NCBI RefSeq assembly: GCF_963675165.1
Contig: NC_087390.1
Location: 475,001 to 539,000, forward strand
DNA length: 64,000 bases
Source of the DNA: Halichondria panicea
Taxonomy: Eukaryota > Porifera > Demospongiae > Suberitida > Halichondriidae
Reading direction: 5' to 3'
Positions within the stretch are counted from its first letter, which is position 1. Each line of letters opens with the position of its first letter. Below, piece after piece: positions 33,429 to 45,919 of this stretch. A model generated the notes under the pieces. It searched no databases and was not told the origin of the DNA. It saw nothing but the letters and a program-made list of their open reading frames with translations. The translations under genes and the position numbers were made by a program.

Positions 33429-35760
33429 TATACCATTTTTTTAGCCTCACCTATTATTCTCCTAGAATAATTATGCCTCGGTGCGCATGCGCAAGCGAGG
33501 TATACGGTAGTGTATTTGTGTGTCTGTCTGTCTGTCTGTGTAGACTGCTACAGCTGCTCAAGGATGAATCAAGTGCAAGTAAGAGTTTCTATAGGCTTCT
33601 AGTCATGTTTACTTGGATTTTAATTCGTGGATTTGCAAAATAATGCTTCGTTCTCTAGTTATGCCTAGTTTTGCTTACTTGGAATGCCATTGCAGCCTTT
33701 TCAGTAGAGCACGTAGCCAAACTTGTTTACCGAGTGTTACTACTCTACTTAGTAGTTAGCGATGCACTAGAACGCTAGCTATTGGTAGCTGCAAGAATGA
33801 GGAAGAGAGCTGCAAGGCTCTGTTGATGGCAGCCATTAATTTTAGACTTGAACTTTTGGCATCGATCGTTTTTAACAACAATCATGGTCGATCATTACCC
33901 ACTCTTTAAGTTTGCATGCAGCAAAAGCAAAAATGTTCATCAGTATAAAAGGTATTAGTAGCTTCATGTTATGTAGCTTTGGCATCTCCACCGAGGCATC
34001 AGCACCTGCGGTGCTTTCATTAGAACAGTCCTAATACTAAGTTACATGGAGTTGCCTGTCAATGCACATTGCCAGGAGTACATCGCTAATAGGCACCAAC
34101 AACTAACAATATAAGGGGTGTGGTAGCCAGAAGTTGGTGTGGCCTCCAATTTTTCGTGCTAGCGTGCGTGGTTTCCTCCTCCAAGCTTAAAATCCTAGAT
34201 GAAACCTGGTCAGTTGATAGTTTTTTGGTCCGTGTACTGTTTAAAGTTACTCAATCATTGTGATGTGATTCGTTGAAGGCACATTTTCGTACTTATAGAT
34301 AGATTTTAGTGCGTATCTTGTGTTAGAAGGTCAAGGCCATTATTCACATACTTAGTTCATTTGGTTTGCTGTACTCCCCTTTGAGACCTCATACTTTGAC
34401 ACTGATCCCAATAAGGGGAGGGTAAGCGTCAGTCGTCTGGCTGTTCAAAGTGTGGTTGTGTAGATCAGAAGGTCAGGGCCATTATTCATAGATTTAGGAA
34501 TAATGGTTTGCTGTACTCCCCTTTGAGACCTCATACTTTGAATGTATTCACACTGATCCCAATAAGGGGTGTGTGCGCCAGACTAATCAGGGTTTCATCT
34601 AGTAGGTGGGGGGTGGGGGGGGGAGCTTACCCCCCAAAAGAAAGGGGAAAATAGGGAAGAGAGGGAGTTTGAGTACTAGACCCAACAATATCTAGACACA
34701 GGTTTTTTGCTGGAGGATAATTGGTCATCATCCATCATCTAGTCTTACCACAAATCTATTCATTGCTTTTGGTAGTACATGTGGTTTCTGGTGTATACTT
34801 GCACAATTACAAGCCAGCATACCAAGAGTAGGGCTGTCCAAAGAAATTTGCTTATTAGCAATTTTTCTTCCTCAATCATTGTGATGTGATTGGTTGAAGG
34901 CACATATTCGTACTTATAGATAGATTTTAGTGCGTATCTTGTGTTAGAAGGTCAAGGCCGTTATTCACATACTTAGGAATAAATACATTTGGTTTGCTGT
35001 ACTCCCCTTTGAGACCTCATACTTTGACACTGATCCCAATAAGGGGAGGGTAAGCGTCAGTCGTCTGGCTGTTCAAAATAGCAGTATAGCTTTATCATAG
35101 TACTATGCATAATTACCCGAGGCTGTGCCGTGGCCAGCGGGTATAGTAGTCATTTGGTTTGTTTGTTTGTGTGTGGCACATGAGTCTGCTTCTGCGTTTA
35201 CAGCATGGATAGCCTTCACCCAACAAGTTAATACGTAGTTGCAGATTTTGATATAAAGCCTCGTTGTCGAATATAAGCGAGCAAAACTAAGAAGCTTAAA
35301 CTTGCACGTTGGCAGCTAGCTAACTAACTACACGCGGCCTTTATTCGAGGTACCCTACTTATTTACAGCTGAAGTGATCCCGTACCAAGAACAATGGAAC
35401 AGGGTCGCTAATAGAAAGCTAAAATTATGATTGTGGTTGTTGCTTATAATTATTATCCTAGCCTCAGAGCATACCCCACAGGAGCTATACTGAGACTCTA
35501 GGCTTCTTTGCTGACTGTGCTGTGATCCTAGTCCACAGTGCATACCCCACAGGAGCTATACTGAGACTCTAGGCTTCTTTGCTGACTTTGCTGTGATCCT
35601 AGTCCAGTACACTACTAAACTCCATTCTCAAAACTTTCAGCCTCTAGACTTTAATTGCTCCCGTACGTTACTTGCTGCTTAGCCTGCTTACATAATACCC
35701 TTAATTCTGATTTATGTGAACAGCCGAGGGTTAGCACTTAGTGCTCTAGTTAAACTTAAC
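33429..35760. repeat. Repeat island, right part
   Basis: No gene found. Holds a cctcggtgcgcatgcgcaag...gaggtatacggtagtg element with (gtct)n at 33475-33540, dispersed-repeat copies at 34240-34860 and 34863-35080, an attacccgaggctgtgccgt element at 35113, and a 70-bp local duplication near 35465-35600 (acaggagctatactgagact). From about 34860 the sequence is duplicated at 46470 onward. Confidence 0.7.
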
Positions 35761-35946
35761 GTACTGAAGTTATGGCTGTTGAAAGATACATGTATGTTTA
35801 ACTACAACCCCCCTCCGTTTATTCAATGGTTCGGGGACTCTTTCATCTGCCATAACTTGAATTCCGGGTATCCAATTTCAACGCTTTTCTGATTTTCTGA
35901 AAGCGAGACCTTTTATATTTGAGAGATACTTATTTCTGCTGCTACC

Positions 35947-35978
<32 letters not shown>

Positions 35979-36154
35979 CACATCTATTTAATGCCTGTTC
36001 CCATTCCCAACACTCCCATCGCCACCACAAAACCTCTAGACAATCCCTGAGGTTTATTATCATAAAATCACCTCAACCAAGCAACCTACATTTATACAGA
36101 TAAGACACCCACCCACCCACACACACACCCACACACACACACACACACATACAG

Positions 36155-38543
36155 GGACGGACGCAAGTGATGATGAATGCGTACGCTGACCTTGTGTTCC
36201 AGTTTGGAATGGCTGACGGGAACCAAGCCGCTTACATTTATTCCAGGACCAACACGGCTGTGCAGTACATCAAAGCTGAATGGTTTTACGATGGCTTCAA
36301 GGTACACACACTATACACAGCATCAGAACTCTAGTCACAGAGGCAACTCTAGTACTCAGTACCTGTACAGGAACCAACTACTGAAGCCACTGACTAACTA
36401 CAATGTATGTGCATCACGTACCCCCTCTCGTCCACCAGGGTTCAGTACCTAGCAGTTAGTGAACATTGTAGCCAGCTGTGTGCTTGTCTAAGCTATTACT
36501 CAACGCAGCTGTTACGGTTTATTCGGTGGCCAATTCACAGAAGCTCAGCATCCAAAATCCATTTCACATTCTCAAAGTAGGTATAACATGTTTGTGCCGA
36601 CTGTTGCAGATTTTTGATGCTCTGCTCAACGGATATCTGATACCGTATCCTACGTACTTGTACAACATCACTGGATCCACCAACTACTACAACATTCTCA
36701 GGACCTCGCTAGGTACACGTATGTTGATAGAGTATGTCAGAAAGTGTTGGATAGAAGTATACAGTCCTGTTTGGAGTGGTATATACTCTTTTTACCTATA
36801 CGTAGTGTACTGAACATTCTACTGTATTATTTATCTTATGTTGGTACATACTTAACCAGTGTTTGGTTAAAGGGCTCTTGTTTGAGTAGCTAATTGAATT
36901 AGGGAATCTGTACAAGTTAAGTTGTGTGTATGGATTGAATTTGGGGAAGTCCTGGACTATACAATTATCTCTATTGTGGTCATGTACTGTGTTAGAGGAC
37001 ATTGAGAAGCTGTGTGCATGGCAAATAATGGCAAGAAAGATTAGCAGTAATACATGCTGCCCCTCCCCCAAGCCATAGTCTAGCCTGCCACCCTGTTTGA
37101 ACTTTACACTGGGGGAACTGACTTAAGTTATTGTAGGGTGTTGTTGAAATGTCATGCCCTGGGGTGATTGGTTTCTCCCTGTGTGTATACTTGTGTAAGG
37201 AAACCAATCTATAGCTGTCACCCCTTGCAAGGGCAGACCAACAGTGGCTATAATAAAGAGGTGGTCTGGTTCAAACACATGCTATGGAGACTCTGAAGCT
37301 TGTTAACCTGGCTGTATTGTAAAGGGTGCCTGATTATAGGCTGACCACAATAGACAAGTTTCACTGCATTTAATTTAGTTACAGTATAAGAACTGTAGAG
37401 GGCAATTGCTGACATTTTGGTCATGCAAATTGATTATTTAAGACAGTTCTTCACATTCAATATTTCTTATTCGTCCAGCCTCCCCTGATTTTAACTACTA
37501 CGTTCCCTTCATCAACACCACTGTCATCAGACGAGCCATTCACGTCGGCAGTCTCAGCTATGGCTCTCAGTCTGAAGACGTGGAAATGGCCCTTGGAAAC
37601 AAGAGTGCAATCTCAGCTATGACTATCACGCTGAGGTGGACAGATTAAAGGTTGCTAGTTTTGTATATGTTCTCACATTTCTTGTTCTCACACCCCTTCA
37701 CACACACACACATTTCTTGTTCTCACCCCCCCACAAACATTGTTCTCCCCCCCCCCCCACACACACACACATTTCTTGTTCTCCCCCCCACAAACACACA
37801 AATTTCTTGTTCTCCCCCCCCCCCCCCCACACACACACACACATTTCTTGTTCTCCCCCCCACACACACACACAAATTTCTTGTTCTCCCCCTCACACAC
37901 GCACACACATTTCTTGTTCTGACCTCCCCCCCACACACACACACATTTCTTGTTCTCCCCCCCACACACACACACAAATTTCTTGTTCTCACCTTCCCCC
38001 CCCCCACACACACACAAATTTCTTGTTCTCACCTCCCCCCCACACACACATTTCTTGTTCTCACCTCCCCCCCACACACACATTTCTTGTTCTTACCTCC
38101 CCCCCCACACACACACACACATTTCTTGTTCTCACCTCCCCCCCACACACACACATTTCTTGTTCTCACCTCCCCCCCACACACACACATTTCTTGTTCT
38201 CACCTCCCCCCACACACACACATTTCTTGTTCTCACCCACCCCCACACACACACACATTTCTTGTTCTCACCTCCCCCCCACACACACACATTTCTTGTT
38301 CTCACCTCCCCCCCCACACACACACACATTTCTTGTTCTCACCCCCACACTCTCACCCCCACACACACACACACATTTCTTGTTCTCACCCCCCCCCCCA
38401 CACACACACACTTCTCCCCTTCACAGGTGTGGACAGTGAACAAGTTTATGCAGGTGGTCGTGAGAGGGGGTGGGCACATTCTCCCGTTTGACGAGCCGGA
38501 GAGAGCACTCAACCTCATCCAAAACTTTGTGAACATGCAATAG
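36155..38543 (+). pseudogene. CPVL: CPVL-like carboxypeptidase C-terminal exons, copy 2 (broken)
   Basis: Exons at 36155-36301, 36610-36712, 37479-37650 and 38427-38543. Exon 3 has 59 nt more than in copies 1 and 3 (coding SQSEDVEMALGNKSAI), flanked by an 11-bp direct repeat tctcagctatg; in this copy the frame runs to a TAA before the donor. The last exon has lost its first 29 or so nt (GDDVAGYV missing) but keeps the His block GGGHILPFDEPER. Exon 2 has a normal GT donor. Pseudogene, although exon 3 may preserve the ancestral length that copies 1 and 3 lost by deletion between the 11-bp repeats. Confidence 0.8.
37675..38412. repeat. (CA)n-TTTCTTGTTCTCA-(C)n minisatellite, copy 2
   Basis: Same unit as 21391-22486, about 20 units, with variants such as cacaaatttcttg. 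Same intron position. Confidence 0.95.
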
Positions 38544-38877
38544 CCTATTATAATTATGTTGTCTGGAAATGATCATGCTTCAAGTGTAAGGATAAAAATA
38601 AAAATGAAATCTATAATTATAGTCGTGTCATTAATTTTAATATGCTGTTTGAAGAGAAGATTTTAATTACCAAATCAACGAAACGATCAAAAACAATTGC
38701 TATTAGAGACATAAATAATTATGGAGTGTATAATTATTGTATAGAGTTTATACTCTCTGCCCAATGGTACACAAAAATATACTGTACATGTATAAGAAAG
38801 ATAGCCACCGATTGGGAAGACTTATAAGATTTAGTATACAAACTAGACCATAACATAAAACAGGAGTCATGTACGTA
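38544..38877. other. Spacer between CPVL-like copy 2 and NLR2 stop
   Basis: Near copy of 22705-23025. Presumed 3' UTRs of convergent genes; nothing else seen. Confidence 0.6.
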
Positions 38878-41800
38878 TTAATTATTAAAAGGGTCCTTCT
38901 TCATAAACACAATTCTTCGTCTGACATCAACGTACTCGGGACATGTGACAATGTTCTTTTTTGTATTCTCAGAAGTGCCGAATTCTTTCAGGGTTTTGTT
39001 TTCCAACAGCCCCCTGACAATTGGGGAGTAGTCGGTGATCTCAGCATTGAGGTGAAACACCTCTAGAGTCTTGTTCTTGGCTAACACATTACCGACAGCT
39101 TCAGCCTCTTCAGTGGTAACAGTGTACGGTTTAAACTTACTGATTGGTGGCACATACAGACAGAGTGTCAGGTGTTTAACTGTATTGTTTTCTCTCAATG
39201 CTTCCAAGGCGGGTAGTAGATCCCCTGGCAACTGTATACAAAACATAAGTTCAATGAATTGTAGAGTTGTATTAAGTTGAAACGTTCCGAAATCATAATC
39301 ATAATCTGAGTGCCTACTATAAGTATATAAAAAATCAAGCGGTTCATTATAATTAATATAAGGTGAAATATTTAGCTTAGTTAGACTTGTGTTAACTTGC
39401 AGTCCCTGCATTAAATGACTCAGGCTACTTTTCAAATAAACATGATGCAGTGTCAATTCCTCTAGAGATGTGTCAGTCTGTAGATACTCACCAATAGCTT
39501 CATCAAAATCGCAGTCAAGGTGACATGTAAGTTTAAGGCTTTTAATGGAATGTAATCGATTGTCTTTGAGATAACGTAAAAGTTCACAGACATTATCAGG
39601 ACATAACAAAGTTAGTGATTGCAAGTGCTGGGGGGTACAGAAATATTCAAATTGGCCCTTTATTTCACTTTGGATATCGAGTTCTTTAAGTATCGGACAA
39701 TTGAGTAGAGTACTAAAAAGCTGCTCAGATTGTGCGGGGGTCAAGTGAAATTTGGAAGAGCATCGCAGATATTGTAAGCTTAGTTTCCAGTGGCTTAATA
39801 TTGAAATTAAGTTTTTGGTGGTAGACTCTGAAAAAACAGTTTTTAGAAACGTTCTTTTTGCTTTGTTATTGGTAAATGAAATTTCAGACAGTAAATGTGG
39901 CAAGATTTTCGTGTTGTTCCTTTTTAACTCAGTCACGTTCAATCCAATTGAAATACACCCATTATCAGTATTTATGATGATGGGTGAGTTAATAATAGAC
40001 GGCTCTTGTACCAAATGTATCACCAACATTTCAATACTAGAATGTGCAATGAAGTCAGACAACAACTCTTCATCAGCTGGCGATACTCGAGCACATTTCA
40101 AAACTTTCAAGCAGTGTTTTGGCTTCAAAATATCAAGTATTCGTATCACAGTGTCTCTTGAGATGCCAAAATCTAGCTCTACAACACTTAAGTTTGGAGA
40201 TAGCTCTATAGTGTCAAATATTTTTAATGTACATGGAACCTCAGGCCCAACAAATTTATCGTCAATATATCCTGATCTTTGATTACTGATAGTGACGCTT
40301 TCTAATTCTGGTAGTATCCTATCAGTGAGTGAATGCCAAGCAGATGGAATCTTGAATGTGGTAGACATTTTCAGATGCCTTACACTTAGAGTAAAAGAAG
40401 GCAAAACTTTGTTGATTCCTGCTAACATCATCGATCTATCCACATAACTTATATTAAACTTGAACATGTCCATTAGAGTTACTTTAAAATGAGCAGAAGC
40501 TACAACATAACCAAGTGCAAACTGATCAATTCTCCAATCATCTAGCGGTAGTTCATACAGCACATTACAATACAAGTCCTTCATGGCTTGCACATTTTGG
40601 CTTTCATAGATCCACAGAATTTGATCACTTGAGAATCTACACATTCTCTCGGCTTTTGACGATCCTTTCACATAAGGAGTTGGAAGTACACACTGTGTCC
40701 ATGGGTCATTCAGTTTAGTCAATCCAGCTAAAAACAACAGAATCATCTTGTATGATCCATCATTAGCATTCGTTTCAAACAAAATCAACTGCTCGTGTGG
40801 GGTTTTATTTTTCCAGACGTAAAATGCAGCGAGGAACTCTTGAAGTGTTAGATGAAGGAAATTGTAAGATGGAGAACTGTTGCTTTTATTATGTAAAGGA
40901 TGTACACTGTTCATGAATCCGAGTGTGTTAGTATCAACAACATCTTCCTTGAAAAAAACCAACTGTTGTTTTTCTTTTGTTATTCCAATGTACGCAAATT
41001 GGCAGAGTTTATCAAAATGTACCTGAAGTGACCAAGGTAACTCACTAAGCTCGTCACTCCAATCACTCTCTGGTTTGTCATGTAAATATCTTTCAATTAA
41101 AACTTGACAGTATGCAGTGTATAGTTCAGTTGTTGTGGTAGGAAAGACGCTGCTTTTTTTGTGATAATTTTTTTTGTAAACATCAACTACAATTCTGGCA
41201 TGAAGAGGGTTATACATTGCGCTAGATATATGTGGATTAGAGTTAATGTATTCACGTAGTTCTGGTGGAGCCTCTCGATTTTTTATCATTAGATCAATGT
41301 ACTCTTTAATTTGTTCGCCAGAAAAACCTAAGATTTCGATGAACTGATCAACTCTTGAGCTACAAGTGACAGGTAGATCACATACAGCCCAGGGCCTAGT
41401 GGTAACAAGCACAGTACTAGCTGGCAGAAGACGTCCGGTTATTAGCTTCATAAATATGGAGTCTTTTTCTCTAAGGGATGGTGGCAATTCATCCAGGCCT
41501 TCCAAAATGAAAAGTATGCCCTGCCCATGATTCTTTCGGATAATAGTATAAATATTTTTGGAATCATCAGTATCTTCACATTGAAATAGATCAACTAATT
41601 CTACAGCTTCCTGAATATTCTCATCTCGAAGTCGGAGCAATACAACGAGGGAGTAATCTGTCCAAACTTCATCATTAGCCCATCGTCTGCACAGCTCCCA
41701 TGACAAAGTCGTCTTACCTCCTCCAGGAGCCCCCTTAATGACAACTAATTTAGAGAATTTGCCTTTTACTTTGGAAGCTATCTGGTCCATTGTGATTCTC

Positions 41801-44800
41801 TCTCTTGGAAATCTATCCAGCTTGCCTTGAACTATTTTTGACCAAGACTCTTCGATTTCCTCTCTGGATAAATGTTTACTTACATCCGCACATTCTAGGT
41901 TAACAAAGTCTTTAACACACTGGAGAGGATATTTGTCATCAGCAGGGAGGGATCTTGTATCGTAAATACTAGTTAAGTATGATCGATAAATTCCTATTGC
42001 TTCATCTGGTTGGATGGTGGAACGATTATCGGATTTGGATTCTACAGTATAAAAGAATAATCATGAAGCGAAGGTAATAATACAGTGTAATCTTCAATAA
42101 TGCATGGGCCCTCAAAACTAAGTAAACTGTGAGAAATACAACAAATAGGACTGCGCTTCCACCCCTAAACTTTCAGAGTCTTACATGAAAAAATGCAGCA
42201 ATCCCTGAGATGTGTCCTTTACTCTATCACCACTCACACAAACTACCGATTAGCTAACTCACTGGTTGGTCCAGGAGTCGTTGTGGACAATTTCTGCCGC
42301 CCAGGTGAAGTATCGTCATCTGAAAGTCATAATTCGTTGCTATACAATTGACTAAGAACATACCAATAATTGTAAAATTTGGTAGGTGTTTTAATTTGGT
42401 GTTTTTTTGGAAATTTATCGAAAATCGCCAAATTTAAAAAGTTTTTCGGTGGACACAATGTCATTGCTGTAGTAGCCACACCTGAGACACCAAATTAAAA
42501 ACTGCCATGCAATTACGTTCAAATGGCTCATCTGCTAATAATAATAATATCCGCCAAATTATAGTGTTAATAATGTGCCCTTCCAACTAAGTAATTATAA
42601 TTGTATAAAGTGTGGATACACTGTTCGATATTATTAATAGTACCTCTCCAAATAGGGCTGTAATTCTATCCCCTGAACTTTCTTACATGAAAAAGTGTAC
42701 AGATGATTATGTAGTCTTTTATCTATCACTGTATACACACAAACTAAACTGATTAATAATATTAGGTAAGGCAATTCACTCACTGATTGGTTCACGTTTT
42801 GAATATTCTTCAATGCTGGTGGCTGTGTCCTCTTTTCCCAGACGGCGGACAATAGTTAGAAGTGCTTGAAATGTCGCTTCTTTGGGTTTCCTTCTCTTCC
42901 AGCATTTCAAGCATAGATGTACTGCAACCCTTGTGTTCTCTGCTCGCTTTACATCACCGTCTTCATGAGGGTCTAGTGATAATGCGGCAGCAAGAAGTGT
43001 AGCACTATCAAAATAAGTAGCCAAATGAATCAGATCTCCATCTTTTATCACCGTATCTAGCATTGAAGCTTCCAAGGTTTCTGTGAGTCCAGCACCACCT
43101 AATGAACAATATATATAATTATTATCAGTCGCTATAATTATATTAATTATGTTATGTATTACAAAATAATAATGCAGGTTTGGTACAGCGTTGTACTATA
43201 ATACTGTAGGCACATATAATGATAAACCAAAACACAAAACACAAATGGAAACAAAACATTCAATAATTGACCCTCCAAACTATTCTACCGCAATAGATTC
43301 AGCGTTACTATCCTGAGCTGTACGAATATTTAAAACACGAAAATTAATATTAAAAATAATGAGTATTTCATACGAATTTGCACCAACGAATATTACTCGC
43401 TATATAGATACGGTAGGTACACTAAGTCTACTTGCTGAACTACGTACACTAGTAACAATAATTAATATAGAAATTATGGTAACTAATTATGATAATGGGC
43501 GATGGTGACCGAAGCTATTAAGATCAATGCCCGTGGTTCCATATTAATTTTATCAAGTAATATAAGAAATAATTGCAAGCCCTCCAAACTAAATAAATAC
43601 AGTACCACTCCAAATAAAGCTGTGCTTCCATCCCAGTACATAAACAATGTATAGCAATCTTTCAAAGGTCCATGTCTTTTATTCTATCTATCACAACTCA
43701 CACAAACTACCGATTAGCTAACTCACTGGTTGGTCCAGGAGTCGTTGTGGATAATTTCTGCCTCTTAGATGGTCCAGGTGAAATATCATCATCTGAAAGT
43801 AAGTAAATGTTTGTTATGATTACAATTGACTAAAGTACTGTATTTCATCTAAGTTACATTCCTGACTAGGCTGGTAAAATATCCATTCATGTACAACTTC
43901 CATCAATACAAACTACCGATTAGCTAATTAAGGTGATTCACTCACTGGTTGGTTCAGGATTCATTGTAGACGTATTTGTTTTAGATGGCCCAGGTGAAGT
44001 ATCGTCAACTGAACGTAAATAATTAGATACTATATAATTATACAAAAGTACATAATTATAGTAGTGTACCTGATGTGGTCAACTACGTATATACCCATGC
44101 GTTCACATACCTAAGTCTATCCATAGAAATGCTTATAGTGTGGTCGAGGTTAGCCTCATCACTATTCATACCTGTACATTCCTCCTCTATAGCCTCAGCA
44201 AGGAAGTTTTGTCCAACTGTTGGTGCTCTGAGACTCTGACACAATTCAGAATACGTAACACTGGCAATTTTCAAGCGAGCAGCTAGCATTTCACGTAGAC
44301 AGTTTTGATTGTCTCCATGTTTATCCCTGATATTATCGAGGGTGTCATAGCTCACTTTCAGAGCAAGTCCCAAGTTAAACCATTTTCCAGCGGCATTAAT
44401 CAGTTTCTCGTAAACAGACAACAAATCATCGATAGTCAGAATCGAGCCTATAAAAATATTAATTTCAATGGCATACACATGCATGGTCTATAAATAACTG
44501 ACAGTATTTTATATATAATATGCATACAGAAGATAACACTTACCTAGCGTTGGTCCAGGGTTTGCTTCAACATCTCCTGACTGTAACAGTAAGCGGAATA
44601 TCAGTAACAGTATATACAGACTGAGAGTGGGGGGCCGATTAGAGCTCTGAACTCTCACTTGGAACGTGGTCGGCTTTTCTTGAGTATCGAAAACTAAAAA
44701 GTAAGAGTGACGTTTATAATTATTGTAGCAGTAAATAATTATATATAGTTGATTACCTGATGTGGTTGAGTTCCATTGTTTCCGAGGGTTCCATCTCACC

Positions 44801-45560
44801 AAGCAGGCAGTGATGAGCGAGTAGCAGGTGATAAGCACAGCAGACAGAATGAGAACGGCCAGTGCACTCCCCCTCCATCCCAGCTCACAAGGAAACACTC
44901 CGGTCCAACTCAAGTCAACCACAGGGCAAGCAGGACGTGGGGGAGCTGTGTAGAGTTACATAAATATATTCATGTGCTGTGACATCACAAGTGTGGGTCA
45001 TGAGATTCCGTGAATAGCAATTAAGTAATACACTAATGGCTGTTTCCTTAAGTGTATTGTAGCCCATAATAATTATGAGTAGAGTACAAGGGAGTATTAT
45101 GAGACCTCTATAAAATTAATGTTTCTGACCAATTAATGTCAGCTAAATAGCCTGTTCACTAAACCATAAATATTCATGTGCTATATTCATGTGCTGTGTC
45201 ATCACAAGTGTGTGTCATGAGATTCCGTGAATACCAAGCAATGCTGTTTAAAACTGACCTTTATATTATACGTAGCGTATGCCCCGTAATATGCTCTGTA
45301 TAATTATACCAAAGTGTATGATAAGAAATGTTATGCAACTATTGGTGAGTATGCTTCACTGACTTACAGGAAAAAGTTTGTAAGAAAAGTATGTATCTGA
45401 TGGTGACCATAATGAGGTAGAGTTGGTAGAGGACAGGGGTGATCAACACAGAGGCAAGGCTGGCTCTGAGCTGCCAACTAGGCTTAGGGAAAACCAGGGT
45501 AACATCGTCGTCCAGATCATTTGAGAAATAACGGGCATGTCTCTGAGATGTTATCTTCAT
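38878..45560 (-). CDS. NLR2: TM leader / 2A / two death-fold domains / NACHT / LRR
   Basis: Nine exons on minus: 45368-45560, 44757-44945, 44544-44693, 44172-44447, 43946-44008, 43727-43792, 42784-43098, 42263-42319, 38878-42041; 1490 residues, every junction phase 1. Leader, third hydrophobic run and SGDVEANPGP as in the sisters, predicted 2A break 174/175. First death domain 178-269. Two linker exons (SPGPSKTNTSTMNPEPT; SPGPSKRQKLSTTTPGPT) follow. Next is a private 105-codon exon with a second death-fold domain (ETLEASMLDTVIKDGDLIHL, LCLKCWKRRKPKEATFQALL), then a third linker. NACHT Walker A GAPGGGKT is at 540-547 (41710-41733); Walker B is ILFILEGLDELP. About 700 further residues hold helical and leucine-rich repeats (LKVLKCARVSPADEELLSDF, LQSLTLLCPDN, SLEELTL). 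Predicted cytosolic receptor. All splice joins preserve frame, a strong sign of function. Confidence 0.88.
42784..43098 (-). other. NLR2-specific exon: second death-fold domain
   Basis: Exactly 315 nt, phase 1-1, so its gain or loss leaves the frame intact. The protein (about residues 313-417) starts SGAGLTETLEASML and ends YSKREPI, helical with pattern DLIHLATYF, LLAAALSL, VAVHLCLKCW and FQALLTIVRRLGKEDTATSI: death or death-effector type by eye. No equivalent exon lies in NLR1 or NLR3. Confidence 0.75.
44551..44592 (-). other. 2A-like ribosome-skipping motif in NLR2
   Basis: LLLQSGDVEANPGP, same position as in NLR1 and NLR3, residues 162-175. Confidence 0.9.
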
Positions 45561-45804
45561 GGTTCTGTCAGAAGACCATGCAACTGCGCAGCTCCAAGAT
45601 TCAAGACAAATAGTTGCTGAGAAGCTTTTTCTGTAGCATTCAGTGCAGACTTAATGCCAGTCAGAACAAATAATCTTTGTTTAGCCTTGACCTTTGACTA
45701 CGAGACCCTCCCCTTTTTTTGCAAAGATATTCATTAATTATTTCTTTAATGATCTTTACCGTATGCAACAATTTGGTTTTGAGTTGTCTCTCCTGTCTTG
45801 TTCT
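45561..45804. promoter_or_regulatory. Head-to-head promoter region, NLR2 (-) and EAF exon-1 copy (+)
   Basis: 244 bp between divergent ATGs, very similar to 26643-26878. Includes gaccctcccct, aatgatctttaccgtatg next to the EAF side. Role inferred from position. Confidence 0.55.
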
Positions 45805-45919
45805 ATGGCTGAAGTTGCTTCTACTGAGCAGCTCCCAGTGAAACTAGGTCAGGAATACCGAGTCAAACTGGGCAAGAGCTTCACCTTCCCCAGGGAGAAC
45901 GCCTATCACACCATCAAAT
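45805..45919 (+). pseudogene. EAF: EAF exon 1 copy with open frame
   Basis: 115 nt as in the parent, encoding MAEVASTEQLPVKLGQEYRV then KLGKSFTFPRENAYHTIK with an intact donor (aaat|gtgagt). No exon 2 follows: homology stops at the exon 2 acceptor (about 46159), so it could make only a short read-through peptide or serve as a non-productive first exon. Confidence 0.88.
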
